Source: Bradyrhizobium liaoningense
Lineage (GTDB): Bacteria; Pseudomonadota; Alphaproteobacteria; Rhizobiales; Xanthobacteraceae
Direction: 5' to 3'
Length of the DNA: 64,000 bases
Assembly: GCF_018130785.1 (NCBI RefSeq)
Contig: NZ_JAFCJT010000012.1
Coordinates: 124,001 to 188,000 of the forward strand
Both the position numbers and the translations under genes were made by a program. The notes below the pieces were generated by a model. It ran no database searches. It saw nothing but the letters and a program-made list of their open reading frames with translations, and was not told the DNA's origin. The number at the start of each line of letters is the position of its first letter. Position 1 is the first letter of the stretch. Shown here piece after piece: positions 41,917 through 50,602 of this stretch.

Positions 41917-43425
41917 TCAGGCCGCGGACGGCACGTGGGTTGGAGGCGTGATGGCGGCGATGAGCCGGCCAAGTTCAGTCTCGTTGCGGGCGGTGCCGCG
42001 GATGTAGCGGTCGGGGCGAACGAGCGCGGCGATGACGCCGTGCTCGCGGAGCCACGGGCCAATGCCTTCTGCATCATCGCTGGTCAGGATATTGAGCCCT
42101 GCCTGCGAATGAGCCAGATGCGGCGGGAGGGTGGCAGCGCTTTCGACGAGCAACACATGGCTGTAGCCGATCTGATCGTCGGAGCGGGCGCCATCGCCGA
42201 GTATGAATTGCGGTGCGAGATGTCCGGCAATAGGCAGATCGCCGAGCGCGAGCCCCGGGCCGAGCAGGGGCTTTTTCACCTCGAGCTTGACCGGCGCATT
42301 CTCACGCGCTTGCCCGGCGGCAAGGCCCGCTTCGATCGCCTTGGTGTTGATGACGCCGCCGAGGCGAATGGCAAGCTCGATGAACTCGCGCACATGCGGC
42401 TGGCGCTCGGTCTGATAGGTGTCGAGCAGATCGGGCGCGACGCCCTCGCGTATGACCGCAGCAAGCTTCCAGGCGAGGTTTGCGGCATCGCGGATGCCGG
42501 CACACATGCCCTGGCCGAGGAAGGGTGGGGTCTGGTGCGCGGAGTCGCCCGCGAGCAGCAGCCGTCCGTTCCGCCATTGCTGTGCAATGACGGAATGAAA
42601 GGTGTAGACCGCTGCGCGCTCAAGCTCCGCATCGTCGGGGGTGGCCCAGCGCGACAGCAACTCCCAGACCTTGGCCGGCTGCGCGACATCCTGGGAGTCC
42701 TCGTCGCGAAGAACCGTGATCTCCCAGCGCCGCCGCGTGCCGGTGCCGCGCACATAGGTCGCAGGCCGCCGCGGATCGCAATGCTGGAGGCTGTAGTCGC
42801 CGAGATCGTCGCGCTCGCGCTTGAGCAGCACGTCGACGACGAGCCAGCGCTCGTGGAAGCCGAGATCCTCCATGCCGGAGCCGATGAAGCGTCGCACCAG
42901 CGAGCGGGCGCCATCGCAGCCGATGACATAGCCGGCGCGAACCTCGCCGAGCTGTCCGTTGGAGAGGTCTTCGTAGCGGACGCGCGCGCCGGTCTCGTCC
43001 TGATCCAGCGCAAACACATCGCAGCGGCTTCGCAAGGTGACATGCGGCCAGCGCGAGAGGCCACCGATCAGCACGTCCTCCAGATCAGGCTGGTGGAAGC
43101 GGTAGCTGAGATTCCAGCCCATCGGCGTCAGCGTCTGCGGCCGCGACCAATCCAGCAGCATCCGGCCGTCGGCGTCGAGGAAGAGCATCCCGGGGCTGAG
43201 GATGGTTTGCGGCAGGATCGCGTCGGCGAGGCCAATGGTCTGGAACACGCGCATGCATTCGTCGTCGAAATGTACCGCGCGCGGCAAATGATAGGTCCGC
43301 GCCTCTCGATCCAGTACCAGCGTCCGCACGCCGCAAAGGCCGAGCAGATTGGCGAGCGTGGTCCCGACCGGGCCACGGCCGACGATCACGACATCAAACT
43401 CGTCAGGGGCGGATTTATCTTGCAT
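41917..43425 (-). CDS. MhpA-like FAD-dependent aromatic-ring hydroxylase
   Basis: 502 residues of the class-A flavoprotein monooxygenases. VVIVGRGPVGTTLANLLG (FAD-binding GxGxxG variant), YVIGCDGARSLVRR (the DG motif), and LLLAGDSAHQTPPFLGQGMCAGIRDAANLAWKL (GD motif) are all intact. The GDSAH-x3-PFLGQGMCAG form is typical of MhpA, which adds a hydroxyl to 3-(3-hydroxyphenyl)propionate, making a catechol. The C-terminal thioredoxin-like part is present (about 390-500). Next to an extradiol dioxygenase and an IclR regulator, this strongly suggests phenolic-acid breakdown. The true substrate is open. Confidence 0.88.
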   Translation of the reverse strand: MQDKSAPDEFDVVIVGRGPVGTTLANLLGLCGVRTLVLDREARTYHLPRAVHFDDECMRVFQTIGLADAILPQTILSPGMLFLDADGRMLLDWSRPQTLTPMGWNLSYRFHQPDLEDVLIGGLSRWPHVTLRSRCDVFALDQDETGARVRYEDLSNGQLGEVRAGYVIGCDGARSLVRRFIGSGMEDLGFHERWLVVDVLLKRERDDLGDYSLQHCDPRRPATYVRGTGTRRRWEITVLRDEDSQDVAQPAKVWELLSRWATPDDAELERAAVYTFHSVIAQQWRNGRLLLAGDSAHQTPPFLGQGMCAGIRDAANLAWKLAAVIREGVAPDLLDTYQTERQPHVREFIELAIRLGGVINTKAIEAGLAAGQARENAPVKLEVKKPLLGPGLALGDLPIAGHLAPQFILGDGARSDDQIGYSHVLLVESAATLPPHLAHSQAGLNILTSDDAEGIGPWLREHGVIAALVRPDRYIRGTARNETELGRLIAAITPPTHVPSAA

Positions 43426-43502
43426 GGGGCTATCTCTTCCCCAAGCCGTGCCGCCCGTTCAACGCCGCCGCGTCAAGTGTCCGCCCAGCGGACGGGGTCC
43501 GC

Positions 43503-44294
43503 CTACACCTCGACCGGAATGGCGGATGCCGTCTCCTGAAGTTGCGCTGCAAACTGCGCCACCGCCTCTTCAATCCCAAGGGCCGAGCGAATCCAGATGA
43601 TGGAGATGCAGCCAAACACCGCGCCATTCCGCACGATCGGGACGGCAATCGAGGCCGTCTTGGGATTGTACTCGCCCTCGCTGCGGATCGCGTAGCCGCG
43701 AGCGGCTGTCTCCGCGATCATCTGGTCGAGGCGGGCTTGGTCGAGGAAGGGACGGTCGTCGGCCTCGTCGATACGGCGAAGATGATTGACGATCAGGTCG
43801 CGCTCGCGGGCCGGGCAGGCGGCGAGATAGGCGCGGCCCGCAGACGTCCGCAACATCGGCAGGCGCTTGCCGATCATGCCGCGGTCGATCGAGAGCGGGC
43901 TGCGGGAATGGGTGGTCTCCTGCACCACCATCGCGGCGTTCTCGTAAGTGGAGAGATCGACCGGCCAGACCAGGGTCTTGCCCAGTTCCGCGAGAAAAGG
44001 TGCAGCGGCCTGGCAGATCACCACGCCGGGATCGTATCCGTCGCCGAGACTGAGCGCGCGCCGGGTCACGCGAAAGCGGTCGTCGCTGGCGCTGCGGGCA
44101 ACATAACCGAGCTCCTCCAGCGTCTCGAGCAGGCGATAGACCGTGGGACGGGGCAGGTCGAGCGCGCGCGCGACGTCGCCGGCACGGATGCCGCCGGAGC
44201 GGTTGACCTCCTGCAGCACGTCCAACCCGCGCTTGAAGGCGCGGACGCCCTCCGATTGCCGCGGTTGTCCGTTCCGCGTCCGCTCCTTGGACAC
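43503..44294 (-). CDS. IclR-family transcriptional regulator (MhpR-like)
   Basis: 263 residues. The N-terminal winged helix (GLDVLQEVNRSGGIRAGDVARALDLPRPTVYRLLETLEELGYV) and the C-terminal effector domain (MLRTSAGRAYLAACPARERDLI) match IclR activators of aromatic degradation such as MhpR. The start is a GTG, with GGAGGAAATACGAA upstream. It lies 77 bp after the hydroxylase on the same strand, upstream of it, and is divergent from the dioxygenase gene. The palindrome at 44399 is its likely operator. Confidence 0.9.
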   Translation of the reverse strand: MSKERTRNGQPRQSEGVRAFKRGLDVLQEVNRSGGIRAGDVARALDLPRPTVYRLLETLEELGYVARSASDDRFRVTRRALSLGDGYDPGVVICQAAAPFLAELGKTLVWPVDLSTYENAAMVVQETTHSRSPLSIDRGMIGKRLPMLRTSAGRAYLAACPARERDLIVNHLRRIDEADDRPFLDQARLDQMIAETAARGYAIRSEGEYNPKTASIAVPIVRNGAVFGCISIIWIRSALGIEEAVAQFAAQLQETASAIPVEV

Positions 44295-44398
44295 TTCGTA
44301 TTTCCTCCCTTGTAGCCGATCGCGGCGCGACTATCGTCTTTGCGAACGCGAAGCGATCGCGGGACGCTACCGTAGGATCGCGCGCGGCCGGTATCAAG

Positions 44399-44417
44399 TT
44401 CGCCGCAGTGCGGCGAA
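44399..44417. promoter_or_regulatory. Perfect palindrome in the IclR-dioxygenase divergent region
   Basis: TTCGCCGCAGTGCGGCGAA is a perfect 9-bp inverted repeat around a single G/C centre, 25 bp before the dioxygenase ATG and 105 bp before the regulator GTG. IclR proteins bind short palindromes, so this is the best operator candidate. Its position near the dioxygenase start would favour repression of that gene, or autoregulation from a distance. Confidence 0.6.
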
Positions 44418-44441
44418 TGCGATGCCCTCGGGAGGACGTCG

Positions 44442-45425
44442 ATGGAAATCACCGCACTCGGCTATATCGGGATCAATTCATCCCAGCTCGATCAGTGGGG
44501 CCAGATGGCGACCGGGCTGCTCGGCATGCAGCAGGTCGAACGCGGCGGCAAGATGCGCGCCTTCCGCATGGATGATCGCAAGCAGCGCCTGATCGTCGAT
44601 GGCAGCAGCGACGCCGGCCTTGCGGTGATGGGCTGGGAGGTTCCCTCGACTGCGGAGCTGGATCAGCTGGCTGGGCGGCTGGAAAACCACGGCGTGAAGG
44701 TGACGCGCGGATCGCGCGCGCTCGCCGACGAGCGTCACGTGGCTGAATTGATCGTGTTCGCCGACCCCGCAGGCAACCGGCTCGAGGCTTTCTGCAAGCC
44801 GGAGCTCGCGAGCGAACCCTTCAAGCCGGGCCGGCCGATCACGGGTTTCCGCACCGGGGCACTCGGCATGGGACATGTTGTGCTCAATGTCGAGGACGTC
44901 GAACCGTTGGTGCCGTTCTATCGCGACGTGCTCGGCTTCCGCGTCTCCGATTTCGGGCTGAAGCCGTATGGGCTCTATTTCTTCCACGTCAACGGCCGCC
45001 ACCACTCCTTTGCGATGGTCGGGTCGGGGCGGAAGGCCCTGCACCATTTCATGGTCGAACTCGGCAGCCTCGACGATGTCGGGCAGGGCTACGACCTTGC
45101 GCAGCTCGAAGATGGCCGCGTCGTCTATACGCTGGGTCGGCACACCAACGACCACATGACCTCGTTCTACGTGAATACGCCGTCCGGCTTCTTCATCGAA
45201 TATGGCTGGGGCGGGCGCGTGATCGATCCCGAGACCTGGCAGCCGCACGAGACCTTTGACGGGCCCTCGCTGTGGGGCCACGAGCGCCTTTACATGCCGG
45301 AGGAGCCGCGCAAGCGCCTGCGCGACATGCGGCTGGATGCGGCGGCCCGCGGCGTCCGTGTCGCCGACCCGCGCGTTCCGCCGCTCAACTGCGCGTGGCT
45401 CGACGCGGTGGTCGCGCGCGAATGA
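44442..45425 (+). CDS. Extradiol ring-cleavage dioxygenase (VOC family, BphC-like)
   Basis: 327 residues, two VOC modules. Fe(II) ligands H145 (GMGHVVL), H201 or H202 (LHHFMVE) and E253 (FFIEYGWGG) are in the C-terminal module in the order of 2,3-dihydroxybiphenyl dioxygenase. Active-site His (GRHHS, 186-189) and Tyr (SFYVNTPSG) are present. It should open a catechol ring next to the hydroxyls. With the MhpA-like hydroxylase it can carry out hydroxylation then meta-cleavage. GGGAGGACGTCG is upstream of the ATG. Confidence 0.9.
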   Translation: MEITALGYIGINSSQLDQWGQMATGLLGMQQVERGGKMRAFRMDDRKQRLIVDGSSDAGLAVMGWEVPSTAELDQLAGRLENHGVKVTRGSRALADERHVAELIVFADPAGNRLEAFCKPELASEPFKPGRPITGFRTGALGMGHVVLNVEDVEPLVPFYRDVLGFRVSDFGLKPYGLYFFHVNGRHHSFAMVGSGRKALHHFMVELGSLDDVGQGYDLAQLEDGRVVYTLGRHTNDHMTSFYVNTPSGFFIEYGWGGRVIDPETWQPHETFDGPSLWGHERLYMPEEPRKRLRDMRLDAAARGVRVADPRVPPLNCAWLDAVVARE

Positions 45426-45466
45426 TTGGCCACGCGGCAACAATCTGACATCCAGGGAAGGACACC

Positions 45467-46429
45467 ATGCTCAAGACCCTTTTGCGGGCAGGCTTTGTGC
45501 TGCTCGCGTTCACCACCGTTGTCTCGGCCGAACCGATCAGGGTGACGCTGCTCGGCACCGGCGTGCCGACGCCGCGGCCGACCAGTTTCAGTGCGTCGAC
45601 GCTGGTGGAGGCGGGGAGTGAAAAACTGCTGTTCGATCTCGGCCGCGGCTCGACCATGCAGCTCTACAAGCTGAGGATCCCGCTCGGCGCGATCACCGCG
45701 AACTTCATCACCCATCTGCATTCCGACCACCTCGTCGGCCTTCCCGACATGTGGCTGACCGGCTGGCTCGCCACGCCATGGGCCTCACGCAAGGGACCTA
45801 TGAAGCTCTATGGCCCCAGGGGCACCGTCGCCATGACGGAGAACCTGACCAAGGCGTTCGCCGACGACATCCGCATTCGCATCGACGACGAGCATCTCGA
45901 TCCGAAGGCTGTGGAGTTCGCCGCGAAGGATATCGAGGCCGGAACTGTCTACGACAACAACGGCGTCAAGGTCACCGCGATCGAGGTCAACCATGGCGAC
46001 AAGATTAAGCCGTCGTTCGGCTATGTCGTCGAATATGGCGGCCACAAGGTCGTGCTGTCCGGCGACACCAAATACGATGAGCGCATCGCGAAGGCGGCTG
46101 AAGGCGCCGATCTGCTGATCCACGAGGTTGCGGTGATCGAGCCGGAGCTTCTGGTCAGAAATCCGGTCTATAAGGACATCCAGGCGCACCACACGTCACC
46201 CGAGGAAGCCGGCCGGATCTTTGCATCCGCCAAGCCAAAGCTCGCCGTCTATTCCCACATCGTGTTCGGCACGGTGAAACCGGGGCCCGGCATTCCGGAG
46301 GAGCCGCTGATCCTGCGCACGCGGACCGCCTACAAAGGGCCGCTGCTGGTCGGCCGCGACATGATGTCGTTCAGGATCGGCGACACGGTCGAGGCATTTG
46401 CACCTGACGGAGCGAAGCTGGAGCCTTAA
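45467..46429 (+). CDS. Exported MBL-fold metallo-hydrolase
   Basis: 320 residues with a signal peptide (1-21, VVSA|EP). THLHSDHLVGLPD gives the HxHxDH metal motif (83-88); EVNHGD, LSGDTKYDERI and IQAHHTSPEEAG supply the other ligands of an RNase Z/arylsulfatase-like MBL fold. It lies 41 bp after the dioxygenase in the same direction and so may process an ester, lactone or sulfate of an aromatic precursor in the periplasm. That role is inferred from position only. GGAAGGACACC precedes the ATG. Confidence 0.87.
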   Translation: MLKTLLRAGFVLLAFTTVVSAEPIRVTLLGTGVPTPRPTSFSASTLVEAGSEKLLFDLGRGSTMQLYKLRIPLGAITANFITHLHSDHLVGLPDMWLTGWLATPWASRKGPMKLYGPRGTVAMTENLTKAFADDIRIRIDDEHLDPKAVEFAAKDIEAGTVYDNNGVKVTAIEVNHGDKIKPSFGYVVEYGGHKVVLSGDTKYDERIAKAAEGADLLIHEVAVIEPELLVRNPVYKDIQAHHTSPEEAGRIFASAKPKLAVYSHIVFGTVKPGPGIPEEPLILRTRTAYKGPLLVGRDMMSFRIGDTVEAFAPDGAKLEP

Positions 46430-46442
46430 GCTTTCGTCGAGA

Positions 46443-47090
46443 TCAGACCTCCGTCAATATCCCCTGCCGCAGCGCCAGCCGGACCAGCTCGATGTCGGAG
46501 CCGACGCCGAGCTTGTCCTTGATCAGCGAATGCAGGTTCGCCACCGTCTTCGGGCTGACATGCAGCGTCTCGGCGATCTCCTCCGTCGTGTTCTCGGCGA
46601 GCAGCAGCCGCAGCACTTCGAACTCGCGCGGCGTAAGGACGTCGGCGGCCGAGCTCTCGCCGCTGATACGGCTGAGCGCGAGTTCGTGGTCGATGTCCGG
46701 GCTGATGGCGATCTTGCCGGCGAGCACGTCCATCACGGCGCGCACCAGCGTTTCCGGCGGGCTGGTCTTGGTGACGTAACCCCTTGCGCCGGCGCGGATC
46801 GCCTGCACGGCAAAGCCCGCATTCTCGTGCATGGTGAAGACGAGGATCCTTGCGCCCTTGTCCCATTGCCTGATGCGCCTGACGGCCTCGATGCCGCCGA
46901 TGCCGGGCATGCTCAGATCCATAATGACGAGGTCGGGCGCCTCGGATTTGAACAGACGGTAGGCCTCGGCGCCGTCGGCGGCTTCGGCGATGACGCGCAA
47001 TCCCGGCTGCTTCTGGAGCACGGAACGATAGCCCTCGCGGACGACGGAATGGTCGTCAACCAGCAGAATGGTCGCATCGGCCGCGCTCAT
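46443..47090 (-). CDS. NarL/FixJ-family response regulator
   Basis: 215 residues. Receiver domain with phospho-acceptor D58 (LVIMDLSMPG) and acidic pair D12-D13; C-terminal LuxR-type helix-turn-helix LTPREFEVLRLLLAENTTEEIAETLHVSPKTVANLH. The ATG overlaps the stop of the upstream kinase gene (ATGA), so the two are co-translated. Target genes are not identified. Confidence 0.94.
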   Translation of the reverse strand: MSAADATILLVDDHSVVREGYRSVLQKQPGLRVIAEAADGAEAYRLFKSEAPDLVIMDLSMPGIGGIEAVRRIRQWDKGARILVFTMHENAGFAVQAIRAGARGYVTKTSPPETLVRAVMDVLAGKIAISPDIDHELALSRISGESSAADVLTPREFEVLRLLLAENTTEEIAETLHVSPKTVANLHSLIKDKLGVGSDIELVRLALRQGILTEV

Positions 47091-48472
47091 GCCGCGCGCT
47101 CCAGTGGCTGCCGATCGACGCCCGCAAGCGGAATGACCACGCGCAGGGCGGAGCCGCCGTTCGGCGCGGCCTCGAAACTCAATTGGCCGCGCAAGGCCGC
47201 AACGCGCTCGCGCATGCCGAGCAGGCCCATTCCGGATTTTGCAGCGGGGTCGTTCGACCGCCCGTCGTCGTCGATCGCGAGCGCGATCTCCTCAGTGCGC
47301 ATCGCCAGCTCCAAGCTCACCTTCGTGGCGCCGGCATGCTTGGCGGCATTGGTGAGCGCCTCCTGCACGATCCGGTAGAGGCTCGCGCTGATCGTGGCGG
47401 GCAGGGTCGCGAACGCACCGTCGAACCGGATCGAAAACCGCGTCTGGCCGCGGCTGCGCCCGTTCCAGCCCGCGACCAGGCCTTCGAGGCTCGCCACGAG
47501 CCCGAGCTCCTCGACGTCAGGCGGGCGCAGCCGGAACAGCGCGCCGCGCAGCGTCTCCATCATGCCGGTTGCGGTCCGCGCGATGCCGTCGCACTCGCCA
47601 AGCAGGGAGGGGCAGTCCTGTACGGCGGTCTGGCGGGCGGAGGAGGCGAGCGCGCGGATGGCGGCCAGTGACTGGCCGAATTCGTCATGCAGCTCGCGCG
47701 CGAGATGGCGGCGCTCCTCGTCCTGGAGTGCGATCAGTTTCCGCGTCAACTCGCTGCGCTCGGCCAGCGCAGTGTCGAGGCTTTCGGCGAGATGGTTGAA
47801 GACGTCGCGGATCGCCGACAGCTCGGCGAGATCGAACGGCGGCAGCCGCGCCGAGAGGTCGTTGGCGGCGATCCGTTCGAGGCCGGTGCGGATCATGCGG
47901 GTGGGGCGCAACGCACGCGCCAGTGCGGCGTAGACCAGGACGCACAACAGCGGCAGTGCGATTGCAAGCGCGAGCATCAGGCGGCCGGCCTCGTGCCAGG
48001 CTTCCGCGGTCTGCACGGCCGGATCGACCGAGACCACGGTCTCGCCGAGCTTCGTTCCGCGCACGATCACAGGTCGCGCCGCCTCGCGGCCGGGGTCGAA
48101 CACGCTGCGATAGAAGGCCGCGAAGACTTGCGGCGGCGGGCTCGCCGGTATCGGCGCGCCACTACAGAATCGCTGGAGGATGTCGCCGCTCACGCCGCGG
48201 AACGCCAGGCAGAGGCCGGGGGTCATCACGTAGGCGGAAACGGGGTCGAGGTTGGGAAAGTCCGAGCGGGGGCTGGCCACCCACTGGATCTTGCCCTGTT
48301 GCAACTCCAGCGTCTTCGCCACGATGGCGGCGATGTCGTCGAGGCGCGCATGGGCCGCGCGGTCGGCGGTGATGAGGAAATAGGCGGAGATCGCGGCGAA
48401 GCACGCGGCCGATATGGCGGCCACGCGCAACGTCAGACGGACCTTGAGATCGAACCTCGGGCGGTTCCACAT
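47087..48472 (-). CDS. NarX-type membrane sensor histidine kinase
   Basis: 461 residues. A first helix (LTLRVAAISAACFAAISAYFL), a periplasmic sensor of about 130 residues with a Cys pair (GLCLAF and RFCSGAPI), a second helix (LMLALAIALPLLCVLVYAALA), HAMP, HisKA_3 dimerisation domain with the phospho-acceptor His in RRHLARELHDEFGQSLAAI, and a HATPase_c domain. This is the NarX/DegS class that partners NarL-type regulators, here the overlapping gene. The periplasmic Cys pair might sense redox or bind a ligand. Signal unknown. Confidence 0.93.
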   Translation of the reverse strand: MWNRPRFDLKVRLTLRVAAISAACFAAISAYFLITADRAAHARLDDIAAIVAKTLELQQGKIQWVASPRSDFPNLDPVSAYVMTPGLCLAFRGVSGDILQRFCSGAPIPASPPPQVFAAFYRSVFDPGREAARPVIVRGTKLGETVVSVDPAVQTAEAWHEAGRLMLALAIALPLLCVLVYAALARALRPTRMIRTGLERIAANDLSARLPPFDLAELSAIRDVFNHLAESLDTALAERSELTRKLIALQDEERRHLARELHDEFGQSLAAIRALASSARQTAVQDCPSLLGECDGIARTATGMMETLRGALFRLRPPDVEELGLVASLEGLVAGWNGRSRGQTRFSIRFDGAFATLPATISASLYRIVQEALTNAAKHAGATKVSLELAMRTEEIALAIDDDGRSNDPAAKSGMGLLGMRERVAALRGQLSFEAAPNGGSALRVVIPLAGVDRQPLERAA

Positions 48473-48660
48473 CGGCGGGCACCTGGCGTGAACGGAATTG
48501 TCGCCGGCGCATTAAACGGCAGAACGCGAGCGGCGGAAAGCACTGCGCATACCGCGGTGCAACGTCGTGAAATTTTCCCGGCCTTGGTCGGGACCAGCGC
48601 AGCTGCATGACCTGAGCCTGCCGTCCAGATTGCGCCGCCGCTCCATCACACGAGGCCCGC

Positions 48661-49533
48661 ATGCGCCGTATCAGCTTGATCCTCTCTGCTTTCCTCCTCG
48701 TCCTCCCGGCAGCCTCTTCGCCAGCCGGCGCCGAGGACACCATCGGCGTTGCCATGGACGACTTCAGCTACACCGATACGTCGGCCGAGCCCGCCAACCA
48801 GACCGCCGCCCACGAGCGGCGGCTGTCGGCGTTCATGGCCGCGCTGCGACGGGACATCGGCGCGGGCCAGCGCTACCGGCTGGTGCCGTCCGCCCAGGAC
48901 GGCGCGGCCTTCAAGGTCATCGGCGGGATCCAGAAGACCAGCACGCTGGTGCAATGGGCCAAGGTCGCCGTGATCGACGTCGGCGCCAAAAAGCTCGTGA
49001 TGGACAAGCTCTACACCTTCCGCGGCGACAATGATGAATCCTGGGAGCGCGCCGAGATGTTCGTCTCCCGCGAAGTCATGGCCGCGCTCGCCACGCCCGC
49101 GCCGGTCGCGCTGGCCGTGTTCGATTTCGAGCTCGAGGACAACACCGCGGCACCGGCCGCCGGCCTCGCGGCCGCAGATGCATCCTATCTGGCCGAGGTT
49201 ACCGGCAGCGTGCGCGAGGCTCTCGGCCAATCCGGCCGCTACCGCCTCGTTGACGTCGGCAGTGCAAGCGGCGAGGCGGTGAAGGCGCGAAGCTTGCGCG
49301 ACTGTGATGGCTGCGAGGCGGCGATCGCGCAAAAGCTCGGCGCGGATCAGTCGCTGATCGGCGTGGTGCGGCGGGTCAGTCGCACCGAATACACGCTCGG
49401 CTTCCAGGTCCGCGATGCCAGGACCGGTGCGGTGCTGGCGCGCGGCGACAGCGGCCTGCGCATGGGCGCTGACTATTCGTGGAAACGGGGCGCGGTCCGG
49501 CTCGTGAGCGAAAAGCTGGTCGAAAGCAAGTAG
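48661..49533 (+). CDS. Secreted protein with two DUF2380/DUF3280-like halves
   Basis: 290 residues with a signal peptide (1-24). VAMDDFSYTDTSAEP...RYRLVPSAQDG (about 30-80) and LAVFDFELEDNTAAP...RYRLVDVGSASG (about 157-205) are visibly related, so the protein is an internal duplication. The second half also has DCDGCEAAIAQKLGAD, with a CxxC-like pair, which the first half lacks. Proteins of this type are seen near two-component and quinoprotein dehydrogenase genes, but I cannot give a function. It is divergent from the kinase (188-bp gap). Confidence 0.78.
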   Translation: MRRISLILSAFLLVLPAASSPAGAEDTIGVAMDDFSYTDTSAEPANQTAAHERRLSAFMAALRRDIGAGQRYRLVPSAQDGAAFKVIGGIQKTSTLVQWAKVAVIDVGAKKLVMDKLYTFRGDNDESWERAEMFVSREVMAALATPAPVALAVFDFELEDNTAAPAAGLAAADASYLAEVTGSVREALGQSGRYRLVDVGSASGEAVKARSLRDCDGCEAAIAQKLGADQSLIGVVRRVSRTEYTLGFQVRDARTGAVLARGDSGLRMGADYSWKRGAVRLVSEKLVESK

Positions 49534-49545
49534 GCCCGGAGGTTC

Positions 49546-50577
49546 CTAGAACGTCAGTTGCACCTTCATCGATTGCGAGCGGTCGCTGGCAAGTTCGAAC
49601 GCCGCGACCGCGTTCTCGAACGGCATGGTGGCCGTGATCAGCGGTTTCACGTCGATCAGGCCTTCGCCCATCAGCCGCACCGCGAGCTCGAATTCGGGGT
49701 CGAAGCGGAAGGTGCCGCGGAGCTGCAATTCCTTGGCGACGATGGAATTGATCGGCAGCGTCATCTCGCCGCCGAGACCGAGCTGCACCAGCGTAGCACC
49801 GGGCCGGAGCACATCTAGCGCCGTGCGGAGTGCGGCCTGGTTGCCGGAGGCCTCGAACAGGGTGTCGAACACGCCCTTGCCGGCGCGCCAGGGATCGAGC
49901 GCTACGGCATCGGTCGCGACATTGATGGCGTGTGTGGCGCCGAGCTTCTTTGCAACCGCGAGCGGCGCGTCAGCGACATCGGTCACCACGATCTCGGACG
50001 CGCCGCCGAAGCGCGAGACCAGGATCATCAGCGCTCCGATCGGCCCGCAACCCGTGATCAGCACGCGCTTGCCGAGCAGGGGGCCGGCCTGCTTGCCGGC
50101 ATGCAGGCACACTGCGAGCGGCTCGGCCACTGCGGCTTCCGCCAGCGACAGCTTGTCAGCGATCGGCACGGCTTGCGTGGCGTCGACTGTGATGAACTCG
50201 CGAAAGCCGCCCTGGATATGGGGGAAGCGCATCGCGCTGCCGAGGAAGCGCATGTCGAGGCACTGGTTGCGCATGCCCTCCTGGCAATGCAGGCACTGGC
50301 CGCACGGTCTGCTCGGATTGACGGCGACGCGCGTGTCCGGCTTCACATTGGTGACGCCGTCACCAACGGCCGCGACCACGCCCGCGATCTCGTGGCCCAG
50401 CGCCATCGGCTGCTGGATGCGCACGACGCCAAAACCGCCGTGATGATAGTAGTGCAGGTCGGAGCCGCATATGCCGCCATTGGCGATCTTGACGCGGACT
50501 TCGCCGGGGGCGGGTGCTGGATCGGGATAGCTGTCGATCCGCAAATCCTTCGGGGCGTGGATGACGACGGCGCGCAT
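49546..50577 (-). CDS. idnD: Zinc-dependent alcohol dehydrogenase, L-idonate 5-dehydrogenase type
   Basis: 343 residues, MDR family. Catalytic zinc: C37, H62 and E63 (GHEIAG) with the distal E; structural zinc: C92, C95, C98 and C106. GCGPIGALMILVSRFGGASEIV is the cofactor fold; the Asp after beta-2 (VVTDVADA) favours NAD. The closest match by eye is IdnD, which oxidises L-idonate to 5-ketogluconate. The next genes (SDR, enolase-type dehydratase, MFS, GntR) complete a sugar-acid locus. AGGGACAAGCC precedes the ATG. Confidence 0.85.
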   Translation of the reverse strand: MRAVVIHAPKDLRIDSYPDPAPAPGEVRVKIANGGICGSDLHYYHHGGFGVVRIQQPMALGHEIAGVVAAVGDGVTNVKPDTRVAVNPSRPCGQCLHCQEGMRNQCLDMRFLGSAMRFPHIQGGFREFITVDATQAVPIADKLSLAEAAVAEPLAVCLHAGKQAGPLLGKRVLITGCGPIGALMILVSRFGGASEIVVTDVADAPLAVAKKLGATHAINVATDAVALDPWRAGKGVFDTLFEASGNQAALRTALDVLRPGATLVQLGLGGEMTLPINSIVAKELQLRGTFRFDPEFELAVRLMGEGLIDVKPLITATMPFENAVAAFELASDRSQSMKVQLTF

Positions 50578-50602
50578 GGCTTGTCCCTCAGCGTTTCTCA
50601 GG

